A stretch of DNA of 48,363 nt from Caldithrix sp. (GTDB lineage: Bacteria > Zhuqueibacterota > Zhuqueibacteria > Thermofontimicrobiales > Sulfurfontimicrobiaceae), in contig DYKB01000054.1 in NCBI GenBank assembly GCA_020722815.1, positions 1 to 48,363 of the forward strand, given 5' to 3'. Both the position numbers and the translations under genes were made by a program. Under the pieces are notes generated by a model, which saw nothing but the letters and a program-made list of their open reading frames with translations, did no database searches and was not told the DNA's origin. Of this stretch, positions 35,269 through 44,895 are shown piece by piece (within the stretch, counting starts at the first letter, position 1; each line of letters starts with the position of its first letter).

Positions 35269-35715
35269 ATGGATACAAATTTTGAGGAAATTTTTAATTA
35301 TGCCAGTAAGCATGAAAAAAACCTAATCTCGTTTATCAACAAAGTTGAAGAGAAAATAAATAAAATCCTGGATAAGAAATTAATAAATAATCTGCTGGAA
35401 AATGCGGAAAAAAATGTAAGAGTATTCGAAAAGGCTATCTCGGAATCGTCTGAGTCAATACGCATCAAAACTTTAAAAAATGTCCTGCTCGATGATTTTA
35501 TGATTTTTATTCCATCCGACATTGACCTGGATGGCCAATCCATATTACTTATCATTATGAAATATTTGGATAATTTATCCAGACTTTTAAAATTAGTCGC
35601 TAAAAATGTCCCGGATTCAAATATCGAAAAGAATTTTGAATACATCATTGCCGAAAAAACCAAACTCAGAGAACGAATAGAACCTGTTTATGATAAAATT
35701 GTTATCAGTCATTAA
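35269..35715 (+). CDS. Small helical protein, function unknown
   Basis: A 148-residue protein, strongly charged and helical. It has four long amphipathic stretches: NLISFINKVEEKINKILDKKL, NVRVFEKAISESSESIRIKTL, SILLIIMKYLDNLSRLLKLV and IIAEKTKLRERIEPVYD. It could be a four-helix bundle or a coiled coil. No metal or catalytic motif is present and no signal peptide is seen. Codon use and length look genuine. The start ATG at 35269 has no strong ribosome site. It sits alone after a terminator, downstream of the V4R gene. I do not recognise the family. Confidence 0.65.
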   Translation: MDTNFEEIFNYASKHEKNLISFINKVEEKINKILDKKLINNLLENAEKNVRVFEKAISESSESIRIKTLKNVLLDDFMIFIPSDIDLDGQSILLIIMKYLDNLSRLLKLVAKNVPDSNIEKNFEYIIAEKTKLRERIEPVYDKIVISH

Positions 35716-36220
35716 CTTTAATATTTTCAATAAATTTAAAAATTTTATAGCGCTGATAATCTGAATGAAATATTACTGCCAGCCTAGAAAAAAAAAGCAA
35801 AATCGAAATATTGTTACATATTTATTCGACTCGTGATGCCACTGTTATTCCAATCATTGAAATGGATTTATTAATTCAGCGTATTAATTATTAATAAATT
35901 AAATGAATTCAATGGCTTACCTGTCGATAGCAGGACTTTTACATCACCTTGAAGATGCAAGCAGCGCATGCAAACGTCCTGAAGGCTGACAGGCAATTCA
36001 CGCCGATGACATATAACGCCAACTTCCTTGCTACATTAAAACCTTTTATACAACCCCTTTTATTCATTACAAGACTTGAATTTTTATTAATATTTTGAAA
36101 TTTGATATCATATTTTACTTGCAATTTAGTATAAAAATTTTTATATTTGCTGTTCAATTAATAAAAATTAATTATGATGAATAAAAATTCATTTTATGTA
36201 ATAAGCAAGGGAGTTAAATA
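35716..36220. other. Gene-free region upstream of argG
   Basis: Mostly AT-rich. A short GC-richer patch at about 35915-36060 has minus-strand coding-like text (NVARKLALYVIGVNCLSAFRTFACAACIF) over 72 residues. It has no convincing start context and I cannot match it, so I treat it as a possible gene remnant. The argG ribosome site is AAGGGAG, about 8 nt before the ATG. No ARG box could be recognised. Confidence 0.4.
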
Positions 36221-37480
36221 ATGAAAACAAGTGTAAAAAAAGTTGTTTTAGCCTATTCCGGTGGTCTGGATACTTCAATTATCATCCCCTGGTTGATTGA
36301 AAATTATCACTGTGAAGTCATTGCCATGGCCGCTGATCTGGGACAGGGTGAGGAGTTGAACGGATTGGAAGAAAAGGCGCTTAAAACCGGTGCCAGCAAA
36401 CTCTATATCGAAGATTTAAAACAGGCATTTGTTGAACAATTCATTTTTCCCACCATGAAGGCCGGTGCGATTTATGAACGAAAATATCTGTTAGGAACTT
36501 CGGTTGCTCGTCCACTCATTGCCAAACGCCAGGTGGAAATCGCTGAAAAAGAAGGCGCCGATGCGCTGGCACATGGTTGTACCGGCAAAGGAAACGATCA
36601 GGTGCGCTTTGAATTGACTTACAAGGCATTTAATCCCAAATTAAAGGTAATTGCCCCCTGGCGCGAATGGACCATTCGCTCCCGGGAAGACGCTATCCAA
36701 TATGCCCGGGCGCGGAAAGTTCCCATCACCGTCAGTGAACATAAAATCCACAGTCACGATCAAAACATCTGGCATCTCTCCTCAGAAGGGGGCGAACTGG
36801 AAGACCCCTGGAACGAGCCACTGTCGGACACCTTTGGTATCACCGTTTCTCAACAGGCAGCACCGGATAAAATCACCACCATTGAACTGGAATTCATTAA
36901 TGGTGTCCCGATTGCCTTAAACGGGAAAAAGATGACCTCCGTCGATCTGGTAATGAAGTTAAATGAAATTGGCGGCGCAAATGGCATTGGCCGGGTCGAT
37001 CTGGTGGAAAATCGACTGGTGGGAATGAAATCACGTGGCGTTTATGAGACACCGGGGGGGACGATTCTCTATCAAGCCCATCGCGAGCTCGAACATCTGG
37101 TGCTGGATGCCGATACCTTGCACTATAAAGATTCCATCGCCCCGAAATATGCTGAATTGGTCTACAATGGCCTCTGGTTCACACCTTTACGCGAAGCCCT
37201 CGATGCTTTTGTTGAATCGACTCAACGTAATGTGACTGGTATCGTTCGCCTGAACTTATATAAAGGAAATATCATCGTCGCCGGTCGAAAATCACCCTAT
37301 TCGCTTTATCGCGAAGATTATGCGACTTTTGGTCAGGATGATGTTTATGACCAAAAAGATGCCAAAGGGTTTATCAACCTTTACGGCCTGCCACTAAAAG
37401 TTCGTTCAATGTTGAAGATAAATGGATCTCACGATCACAAATATGCGGAGCCGGATTACAATGAATTCAAACGTGACTAA
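36221..37480 (+). CDS. argG: Argininosuccinate synthase
   Basis: A 419-residue cytosolic enzyme joining citrulline and aspartate with ATP in arginine synthesis. The PP-loop ATP site is at the N-terminus: VVLAYSGGLDTSIIIPWL (residues about 8-25). Further landmarks are HGCTGKGNDQVRFELTY (about 111-127), IAPWREW and LVENRLVGMKSRGVYETPGG. The length is standard. Its stop codon lies inside the start of argH (20-nt overlap), so the two enzymes are translationally coupled. The rest of the arginine pathway is not in this window. Confidence 0.97.
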   Translation: MKTSVKKVVLAYSGGLDTSIIIPWLIENYHCEVIAMAADLGQGEELNGLEEKALKTGASKLYIEDLKQAFVEQFIFPTMKAGAIYERKYLLGTSVARPLIAKRQVEIAEKEGADALAHGCTGKGNDQVRFELTYKAFNPKLKVIAPWREWTIRSREDAIQYARARKVPITVSEHKIHSHDQNIWHLSSEGGELEDPWNEPLSDTFGITVSQQAAPDKITTIELEFINGVPIALNGKKMTSVDLVMKLNEIGGANGIGRVDLVENRLVGMKSRGVYETPGGTILYQAHRELEHLVLDADTLHYKDSIAPKYAELVYNGLWFTPLREALDAFVESTQRNVTGIVRLNLYKGNIIVAGRKSPYSLYREDYATFGQDDVYDQKDAKGFINLYGLPLKVRSMLKINGSHDHKYAEPDYNEFKRD

Positions 37481-38864
37481 TGCTGATTGGCAAAAAGCCT
37501 GGTCTGGACGATTTGAAAAAAAAAATACCCCGCTCATGGAGCGGTTCAATGCTTCCATTTCAATTGATATTCGCCTCTGGTGGGCGGATATTCAGGTGAA
37601 TTTTGCCTGGGCTAAAGCGCTGGTAAAAACAGGTGTTTTGACAGGCAAAGAACTCGAATTCATCCAGAATGGATTGCAGCAGATTCAGCAGGAATTTGAA
37701 ACCGATACCTTTCAAATAACGCCGTCGGATGAAGATATCCACATGGCAATTGAGCGCCGTTTGACGGAACTGATCGGGGAAGCTGGTGCAAAAATTCACA
37801 CCGGACGGAGTCGAAATGATCAGGTCGTTACGGATGTTCGGCTTTATCTGAAACGGAAACTTGGTGAACTTCAGAAGCTGACACGGCAATTTCAGCAAGC
37901 GTTGGTCGAAAGCGCCCAAAATTATAGGCAGCTTATTATGCCGGGTTATACACATCTGCAGCCGGCACAGGCGATTCTGTTTTCGCACTATTTACTTTCA
38001 TTATTTTATGCATTGGAGCGGGATCAAAATCGCTTTCGGGATTTATTGCCGCGGCTGGATATTTTACCCCTCGGTGCCGGGGCTCTTGCCGGGAGTGCTT
38101 TCGCCATTGATCGAAATTTATTGGCGAATGAACTTGGCTTTCAGAAAATTTCTGAAAACAGCATCGATGCCATCTCGGATCGCGATTTCATGCTGGAATT
38201 TATTTACATTCTAGCACAAATTCAGGTGCATCTCAGCCGGTATGCGGAAGATTTGATTATCTGGTCATCCGCCGAATTTGGATTTGTGGAACTGGATGAT
38301 GCCTGGTCCACCGGCAGTAGCATGATGCCGCAGAAAAAAAATCCGGATTCGCTCGAATTAATTCGGGGAAAGACGGCACGGGTATTGGGCCTGCAGAATC
38401 AACTTTTTGTGCTGTTAAAAGGGCTTCCCTTAACATATTCCAAGGATTTGCAGGAAGATAAAGCCGCTATTTTCGCAACAATTGACATTGTTGCCGATTC
38501 TTTACAGGTTTTCACCGGTGTTATCGAATCGCTAAAAGTTAATGAGGGCAGGATGAAAGCACGTCTGGATTCTGCTCTTTTTGCCACAGACCTCGCGGAT
38601 TATCTGGTTAAAAAGGGAATTCCGTTTCGAAAAAGTCATCATCTGGTCGGGCAGGTGGTTCGCTGGGGAATTGAAAACCATTGTCCCATTGATAAAATTC
38701 CATTTGAAGTCTATGAACAGATTTCACCGGTGTTTGAACGTTCACTTTATGAAATTTTTGACTGGAAGCATAGTATAGAAGTTCGGGATTTGCCAGGTGG
38801 AACGGGATTCAATTCTGTAAAACAGCAAATTGAAAAGGCGAAAAGATTGCTGGAAGAAAGTTGA
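37461..38864 (+). CDS. argH: Argininosuccinate lyase
   Basis: A 467-residue member of the fumarase/aspartase superfamily splitting argininosuccinate to arginine and fumarate. The start is ATG 37461, inside the end of argG; an earlier in-frame start would add 13 residues without homology character. Landmarks are SGRFEKKNTPLMERFNASI (about 12-30), DEDIHMAIERRL, KIHTGRSRNDQVVTDVRLYL, MPGYTHLQPAQAILFSHYLL and the superfamily signature GSSMMPQKKNPDSLELIRGK (about 284-303). The length is normal. It forms an operon with argG. Confidence 0.97.
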   Translation: MNSNVTNADWQKAWSGRFEKKNTPLMERFNASISIDIRLWWADIQVNFAWAKALVKTGVLTGKELEFIQNGLQQIQQEFETDTFQITPSDEDIHMAIERRLTELIGEAGAKIHTGRSRNDQVVTDVRLYLKRKLGELQKLTRQFQQALVESAQNYRQLIMPGYTHLQPAQAILFSHYLLSLFYALERDQNRFRDLLPRLDILPLGAGALAGSAFAIDRNLLANELGFQKISENSIDAISDRDFMLEFIYILAQIQVHLSRYAEDLIIWSSAEFGFVELDDAWSTGSSMMPQKKNPDSLELIRGKTARVLGLQNQLFVLLKGLPLTYSKDLQEDKAAIFATIDIVADSLQVFTGVIESLKVNEGRMKARLDSALFATDLADYLVKKGIPFRKSHHLVGQVVRWGIENHCPIDKIPFEVYEQISPVFERSLYEIFDWKHSIEVRDLPGGTGFNSVKQQIEKAKRLLEES

Positions 38865-38963
38865 AACTTATTTAATTTAAAAATTATATAGTCAAAAAAA
38901 CGCAAAATGCATCTTGTTGATTGCAAATTTTTTTGAGTGAAAATTAAGTAGAGTGGTTACCAA

Positions 38964-39683
38964 TTAACCAGGTTTCCGACAGCAACAGATCATATTAACC
39001 GTCCAGATATTGAGTGAATTCCCGGTCTCAATTATTCGCATAATGTTCGCGACTGATTTTATTAAGCGCCATAACATTAAACGTAATCGATTCTGAATAT
39101 TTTTAGATACCGGGCCGGTTTCCAAAAATTGGATATCGCCAAAACCCGAATACATCAGCAGTTGCCTGAGTGATGACGGATTTAATATGGTTAAGTATGT
39201 CAGGTCGCCATACATTTCATGCTTTGAAAACAGCCCATCGCCATTAACTGTTTGTAAAAGTAATAGCCCCTTTCTTTTTAAAGATCTATACACAAGGGGA
39301 ATAAGCTCAATTAGTTCATTTTTTGTAAAATGTTCAAAAAAATCAATGGCCATAATTAAATCTATCGATTCAGTTTCCTCTTTTAAATAGTTAATTACTT
39401 CAGCGACTTCTGCCTGACGACCTTCTTTTAATGCCAGATTAACCTGTTCTTCTGAAACATCTATCCCCTTCACATTTTTAAATCCTTTCTTCGTAAGATA
39501 TGCAAGCAAGTGACCGGGACCACACCCAAGTTCTAATATTTTTGATTCCCGATCCATTTGTTTAATGAACGGAAAATATTTAAAATCACACCAGGTATAA
39601 TATGATTCAAAATAAGAAGTCGGTGGTTGATTATTCTTAAAACACGAAACATAATTGTGGTAAAGTTGTTTTCTAAAATCCAT
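38964..39683 (-). CDS. Class I SAM-dependent methyltransferase
   Basis: A 239-residue methyltransferase. SAM-binding motif I is ILELGCGPGHLLAYL (about 48-62), the acidic loop is GIDVSEEQ, and motif IV-like MAIDFFEHFTKNEL lies at about 110-123. Post-core strands follow (KGLLLLQTVNGDGLF). The N-terminal segment with Tyr/Phe-rich text (YFESYYTWCDFKYFPF) and the FFEH motif resemble sugar or O-antigen-linked methyltransferases. Substrate is unknown. It converges on argH and is alone on its strand. The last residues (NMICCCRKPG) are Cys-rich but not clearly a metal site. Confidence 0.85.
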   Translation of the reverse strand: MDFRKQLYHNYVSCFKNNQPPTSYFESYYTWCDFKYFPFIKQMDRESKILELGCGPGHLLAYLTKKGFKNVKGIDVSEEQVNLALKEGRQAEVAEVINYLKEETESIDLIMAIDFFEHFTKNELIELIPLVYRSLKRKGLLLLQTVNGDGLFSKHEMYGDLTYLTILNPSSLRQLLMYSGFGDIQFLETGPVSKNIQNRLRLMLWRLIKSVANIMRIIETGNSLNIWTVNMICCCRKPG

Positions 39684-40028
39684 ATCACCCTTTCCAATCA
39701 GAAATTATTTTGATTTAGATGCTGACCTTTTTTGTATAACAATGAAGAAGTAAGTTTCATGTAGACTACCGCAAATATGATGATTTTAAAAAACTTTTTC
39801 ATCATTTACAAGTGTGAACTAAATTATCTTGTTTCATACCCGCTCAAAAATTGAGGGCGAAATAATGTTACGCTGCCATTCTGAGCGAAACGAAGAATCG
39901 GTCGGACCACACCGCACCGCTTTCTTCAGATTCTTCGTTCAGCCAAACTTGCCCTGAATTTTTGTCGAAGGGAACGCTAAACTCTGAAGGACAGAATCAC
40001 CCAAAATTTTGATAGCTGCTTATTTCCT
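39684..40028. repeat. Spacer with a GAAGAATC / GATTCTTC dispersed palindrome
   Basis: At 39866-40015 the sequence reads GCCATTCTGAGCGAAACGAAGAATC ... CAGATTCTTCGTTCAGCC ... GTCGAAGGGAACGC, a composite of common dispersed repeat words. The GAAGAATC and GATTCTTC arms pair. The part before it is AT-rich promoter sequence for the methyltransferase. No gene is visible. Confidence 0.5.
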
Positions 40029-42515
40029 TTATTTCACACACCGAAAACCAATATAAGGACTGGGCTCCAGTGGCAGATGATGTGATCGGCTCGCTGTTCG
40101 GGCATGATACGGATCATCCGCCCAGGACCCACCGCGGGTAACCCGATATATTCCTGACGTTGGCCCTGACGGATTCACGGCCGGACTGATTCCATAATAA
40201 TCTGCCTGATACCAATCCAGACACCATTCCCGAACATTCCCGGCCCTATCAAAAGCGCCAAACACACTGGCGCCATACTTCGTCTGATAACCATTCCACT
40301 TTTCGCCATTATACATCCCCACGGGCGTGGTTAAAATTGCATCACCCCCCGCTGACTCAAAGGGATCACCACTTTGCCAGAAATTAAAAAAATTATTTTC
40401 CAGGAGACTGCCCCAGGGATAAATCGCCTGTTGCGTACCGGCCGCGGCTTTTTCCCATTGCGCCTCAGTCGGAAGCGATTTACCGCGCCAACGGGAGTAT
40501 GCCAGCGCACTTTCATCCGTCACATAAACAACCGGATGATTTTCGTAACTTTCTATCGAAACATGGCGACCATCTTCGAGACGCTTTATTTTCATACCTG
40601 TTTGAAAATGTTGGGCATTGCCGGCCGTGAGAAACTGGGCATATTCCCCGTTCGTCACTTCATATTTATCGATATAAAATTCATTCAGATAAACCGTATG
40701 CGCCGGTTGCTCGTCACTGTCGCCGGTTCCAAATGCATTCCCCATCATAAATTCGCCTGCCGGCACAAATACCATGATATCCGGATAATTTATTGTGATA
40801 TAATCAAAAAATTCAGCCGTCAAATCATACTCATCTTTCACCAGCAAAGTAACTTTGAAATTTCCACCCACCAAATATTGAAATGTTGTCTGTGATTGAG
40901 TTGTCCAGTCGGTATCCCAGGTCCCATCAATCTGAAAATCCCAGTGAAATTAAATTTGATGACCATCCGGATCACTGGCAGATGCCGCATTGAATGCAAC
41001 GGTGGTACTGACATCACCTGATTTTGGGGTTGCCAGGAATCGGGCTTCCGGCTGGGCATTTACAAAAATTTCCTGAAACGCTTCCGCGGCATTACCGGCT
41101 TCATCTTCAACGATGACCTTTAAATTTCTCCGGCCACTGATTGAATATTTATGATAATATTCCTTTTTAAATGACCAATCGGTGTCAAATACACCATCAT
41201 TTTCCCAATCGATACGCGATTTTAATTTTTCAGCCGGACAAAACCGATCACTGGTTTTCGATAATTGCACATAAAATTCAGTTTCATCCCGAATACCCAG
41301 TGCCGGAATAACTTCCATTTTTACCAGCGGCGGACTTTGATCCAGAACGACACTGGTCTGAAAAGGACCGGCGGACATTTCAAAATCGCTGATTAATCGC
41401 AGAAACAGGTTTTTGGTACCTTCAAGAGGGGATAATTGAAATTGGATAATCTTGTTGAAAGGTTGCCACACCATATTTGTAAAAAGCGAATCCTCTGCCA
41501 ATTGCATTAATTTTGCCCCATCCGCCTGAATTTTTAAAATCACCTTTCGGTTATTTGTAAAGCTTGTATTGTCCTCTGGTTGAAAGAGACCATTCGAAAT
41601 TGGAATTGGAAAAACAGTGACCGAAAGTGCGGGCGTTTCGACTTCAAAATCATTTTTAATTTTTGCATAAACCGTCTTTGGATTGGAACCAGTCGAAAGT
41701 ATAACCTGCACCGTATCCTGAAACGCCTACCATTCCGTATCGACAAATGAGGAGTCTTTACTCATTTTATAAACGAGATTTTCCCCGCTGGCAGCAAAAA
41801 TACATTTTATCTTTCGCGAACTCATTTTGTTAATACCATTTGCTAATGAAAAATGCGACTGGATAGGTAAAACTTTTATTTCATCAGAAATAATTGCAGA
41901 TTCAGTCCCATCCGGATACATGATTTTCACATAAACAATTTTCGTCCCTGGACCCACCTGAAGTTGCCAGGATTTCGTCGTACTAAAATCTTCCCAACCG
42001 CCGGTCGAAAAGTTCTGGTCATGACTCACCCACATCTTTTGGGCCGAACCAGCCAATATTGTCAGTTCCACCAGCCTTTTAGGCGTATATTCTGAATTCC
42101 CATTAATTTGTATCAAGGGCAAAGTATTTATGCGTACCGGAACTGGATTACACTGGCTACTTTCCTGACCATTGCCAAATGCCGTGACTTTATACCAATA
42201 CGTTGACCCATTTTCAATCGACTTATCCGTCCAGGAATTAACTGACTTTTGCGTGGTATCTATTTTTATAAAATTATCAGTTGAGTTCAAACTGCGATAG
42301 ATAAAATAACCTTCTACTTCCTTCATATCGAGTTGAACCCAAGTCAGGGTCACCCCGCCATTTGCTATTGTTGCCGTCAGTTTAAATGGATCACCCTGTG
42401 TTGCAGGATTCTTTTCATCGAGGGGATTTATATAATCTGGCTCAGGAGGCAGGTTTTGACAGCTTAGTAAAAAGATGAAAAAAAGCAGCAAAATTAATTA
42501 TATCTTCCCATTCAT
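40029..42515 (-). pseudogene. SUMF1-type (formylglycine-generating-enzyme-like) lipoprotein gene with three in-frame stops
   Basis: One continuous frame of 829 codons carries three stop codons and no frameshift: TAA at 42498-42500, TAG at 41727-41729 and TAA at 40950-40952. The ATG at 42513-42515 has a good AAGGAG site. The signal region LILLLFFIFLLSC indicates a lipoprotein, followed by fibronectin-like modules. A PKD-like part (ASASDPDGHQI|FHWDFQIDG) and the C-terminal SUMF1 domain (VFVPAGEFMMGNAFG, WRGKSLPTEAQWEKAA, YPWG, NVREWCLDWY, RGGSWAD, GFRCVK) follow. SUMF1-fold surface proteins bind ligands or modify sulfatases; here a surface binding role is likelier. Each stop is one C-to-T change from a Gln codon. 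Most simply it is a recently dead gene. Confidence 0.8.
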
Positions 42516-42943
42516 GCTTCTGCTCCTTAATTTTAAAATCAAAAAGCTGGAGGATTGCTTACCTTCCTGATGCTTATCCCAGTTTCAGCAGGCAAAATTT
42601 TCATTATTCTAAAAAATCAGTCAATTTATATCCGGAATTACTTGATTTGCTATGTTATTTTTACTATCTTGAGAGTGAAAAGTTTTACTTTGAAATTAAT
42701 TTTTCGATTTTTTTCAAGATCGAAAGGGCCGATATTTTCACTATTGTACACTTTTTTTATAAATTTTTATTTAACCGTCGTTATGACCCTCACCCCAACT
42801 TCTCCTAAAGGGAACGGGCGAAGCTATTCCCTCTCCCTCGGGGAGCGGGTTAGGGTGAGGGCAGGTTTTGCCTAAACAAAAAGTGTCCGACAGTGAAGCC
42901 GCTATTTCGTATAATCAGCTATTGACATCAAATATTATAAAAA
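42516..42943. mobile_element. Spacer with a family A MITE-like element and near-perfect 9-bp target duplication
   Basis: The element at 42737-42897 (161 bp) begins TTCACTATTGTACACTTTTT and ends AAAAAGTGTCCGACAGTGAA. It is flanked by GCCGATATT (42728-42736) and GCCGCTATT (42898-42906), identical at 8 of 9 positions. The interior is the CCCTCACCCCAAC palindrome. It lies between the lipoprotein gene and the TIGR01212 gene, close to the promoter of the latter. The remaining spacer is AT-rich with no gene. Confidence 0.78.
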
Positions 42944-43885
42944 ATGCTTAATTCAAATCAAAAACGCTATTTTACTTTCAGTCAATATCTCCAGCGACAA
43001 TTTGGCACCAAAGTCTGGAAAATCCCCGTGCATGCGCCCTTCTCCTGCCCCAATCGCGATGGAACGGTAGGTGTTGGCGGCTGTATTTATTGCAATAATC
43101 TGGCGTTCAGTCCGGATTTACAAGGGGAATATCCATCCATTACCTCCCAGATTGAGGCGGGATTGAAACGCTTTCAGAAAAAAGGCAAAGTCAATAAATT
43201 TTTTGTCTATTTTCAAAGCTATACGAATACGTATGCGCCAATAACTGAGTTGCAAAATTATTATCAGCAGGCACTCCAATTCGATGACGTCGTGGGGCTG
43301 GCGGTAGGAACCCGACCGGATTGTATTTCGGAAGACATCCTGAATCTTTTGGAAAGCTACACAAATAAAGTAGAAGTCTGGATTGAATATGGACTGCAAT
43401 CGATTCATGATCGGACTTTAAAACTGATTAATCGCGGTCATCTTTTCGCCGATTTTGAAAACGCTATACAAATGACCGCTCCAAAAAATATTAAAATTTG
43501 TGTACATGTGATTATCGGATTACCAGGTGAAGATCGAAATGATATTTTAGCCACGGCAAGAAAATTATCGCAAATGCCCATTCACGGCATAAAAATTCAT
43601 CCCCTACAGGTTCATCGGCATACCAAACTGGAAAACTGGTTCAATGCCGGCAAAATTCAATTGATGAATCTGGAAGAATATGTCACCATCTGTTGTGATT
43701 TTCTTGAATTATTGCCACCGGAATTGGTTATTCAACGCCTGACGGCTGATGCGCCGGCTTCAATTCTCGTGGCACCGGCATGGTGTCTCAATAAGATGGA
43801 AGTCCTCAATGCGATTGATCAGGAATTGAATCGACGGGGGAGTTTTCAGGGAAAAGAATTTTCAATAGTTTTGAACGAAAAATAA
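42944..43885 (+). CDS. TIGR01212-type radical SAM protein (YhcC-like)
   Basis: A 313-residue radical SAM enzyme. The iron-sulfur motif is the spaced form CPNRDGTVGVGGCIYC, with Cys near residues 29, 42 and 45, as in the YhcC/TIGR01212 family and Elp3-like proteins. Further landmarks are NKFFVYFQSYTNTYAP, VGLAVGTRPDCISEDIL, EVWIEYGLQSIHDRTL and HVIIGLPGEDRNDIL, then IKIHPLQVHRHTKLE. The family is widespread but of uncertain substrate. It appears to be a single-gene unit, and no F420, tRNA or cofactor genes adjoin it. It is the only intact gene between 40 kb and 45.4 kb. Confidence 0.93.
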   Translation: MLNSNQKRYFTFSQYLQRQFGTKVWKIPVHAPFSCPNRDGTVGVGGCIYCNNLAFSPDLQGEYPSITSQIEAGLKRFQKKGKVNKFFVYFQSYTNTYAPITELQNYYQQALQFDDVVGLAVGTRPDCISEDILNLLESYTNKVEVWIEYGLQSIHDRTLKLINRGHLFADFENAIQMTAPKNIKICVHVIIGLPGEDRNDILATARKLSQMPIHGIKIHPLQVHRHTKLENWFNAGKIQLMNLEEYVTICCDFLELLPPELVIQRLTADAPASILVAPAWCLNKMEVLNAIDQELNRRGSFQGKEFSIVLNEK

Positions 43886-43972
43886 ATAATAGAAACAACA
43901 ACCCGGACAGAAGAAAGAAATACCGCTGAACGGTTGCATTCAAATAAATCCAACACGGTTTCAACTTTGAAG

Positions 43973-44377
43973 TCAAGAATCCAGGTAATAATGGCACAAA
44001 CTGACAATTGATCTAAGTTCGGAAAGCTCGGATTTCATTAAATCTCGATGATGCCACTCGCGCGCACCATAATAACGGGCCATTTTATCCGCATATTGTT
44101 TGTCTATCGCAGCCTTAAATTTCTCAATCCTTTCAGCCAGATCCTTTTCATCGAATTGGTCCTCCAAATTTTTTGCTGTCGCCGACGGCAGGCCAGCTAT
44201 TGATTCAAATTCTGGAAATACTGTTTTAAATATTCCAAAAATAAGTCGCAATTCAGTTCTTTCTGTTTTTACTATTCCGCGTGTTCTAAAATCAGCACTG
44301 AAAAGACTCTGACTCTTTTATGCCAAACTTTCATCTAAAGCATGTGCCATTTTTATTATATTTTGAAAATGCGACAT
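43973..44377 (-). pseudogene. Small helical protein gene with one in-frame stop
   Basis: A 134-codon frame begins at ATG 44375-44377 with AAGGAG upstream and reads MSHFQNIIKMAHALDESLA, then TAA (44318-44320), then KSQSLFSADFRTRGIV in the same frame to a TGA at 43973. The product is charged and helical (NLEDQFDEKDLAERIEKFKAAI, WHHRDLMKSELSELRSI). The good ribosome site lies before the stop, so the gene was probably whole until recently. The stop is again one C-to-T change from a Gln codon. I do not recognise the family. The region past the stop could start internally at a TTG, giving a 92-residue protein. Confidence 0.55.
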
Positions 44378-44506
44378 CTCGAATCTCCTTTTCATTAATA
44401 TTCCAATTATACAAAAAAAGGACATTACTGTTCCGTCGAAGTGCCAGGGTTTATTTTGTTTATTCGAAAATATGATAAAATGTTTGATTGGATTCCATCA
44501 TTGCTT

Positions 44507-44886
44507 CAAATGAAAGTAACACTCATTAATTTTCATATACTGGTTTATCAAAATCAAACGATTGCCTATCAATTTAAAAGAACGATGAATAAATTTCAAG
44601 GAATGCTGCTTATAATTCAAAGGATAGTGCCTGAATTTGATAGGCGGATGCTTAAATTCCATAGAATGGCGTTTAAAATTTATCGATAAACTCATAAAAA
44701 ATGATGATCTGATCATAAAAGTTTATGAGCATTCCTTATAATTTCATAGAAATTCCTGTCAAATTTAAAGGAAAGTCTAACAAAATCAGGGACAGGTCTA
44801 TTAAATTTAAGGAAATTGGCACTAATTTAATAGATTTCATCACCATAGAATATGAATTATGGCAAGAATTCAAAGATATGAGAAAC
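44507..44886. repeat. 21-bp-period minisatellite (heptapeptide-like repeats)
   Basis: About 17-18 loosely similar 21-nt units run head to tail, for example at 44570, 44591, 44633, 44654, 44761, 44803 and 44866. Each resembles AAATTT followed by a purine-rich centre (CAAGGAATG, GATAGGCGG, CATAGAATG, AAAGGAAAG). One two-base slip occurs near 44759. The period equals seven codons. Read on either strand it gives heptad-like peptides (plus strand KFQGMLL, EFDRRML, KFHRMAF; minus strand MEFKHPP, IKFRHYP, LKFIHRS). Stops interrupt both, so it may be a decayed coding repeat or a non-coding array. A 56-residue frame (44725-44895) lies in its second half, but its periodicity is the array's. Confidence 0.7.
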
Positions 44887-44895
44887 AGACGCTAA

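Noticed and set aside
35939..36157. A 72-codon minus-strand frame upstream of argG
   Set aside because: Part of it reads like protein, but there is no start context and no recognisable family; at best a gene remnant.
40029..40150. Diversity-generating retroelement target in the C-terminal SUMF1-type domain
   Set aside because: The fold matches DGR targets, but no reverse transcriptase and no template repeat of the C-terminal coding segment are visible in the window, and the nonsense codons lie in the N-terminal and middle parts, not in the variable end.
40029..44377. Reassignment of TAA and TAG to Gln in this genome
   Set aside because: Many neighbouring genes end on TAA at the expected family length (for example argG and the RND adaptor), so genome-wide reassignment is inconsistent; local decay is simpler.
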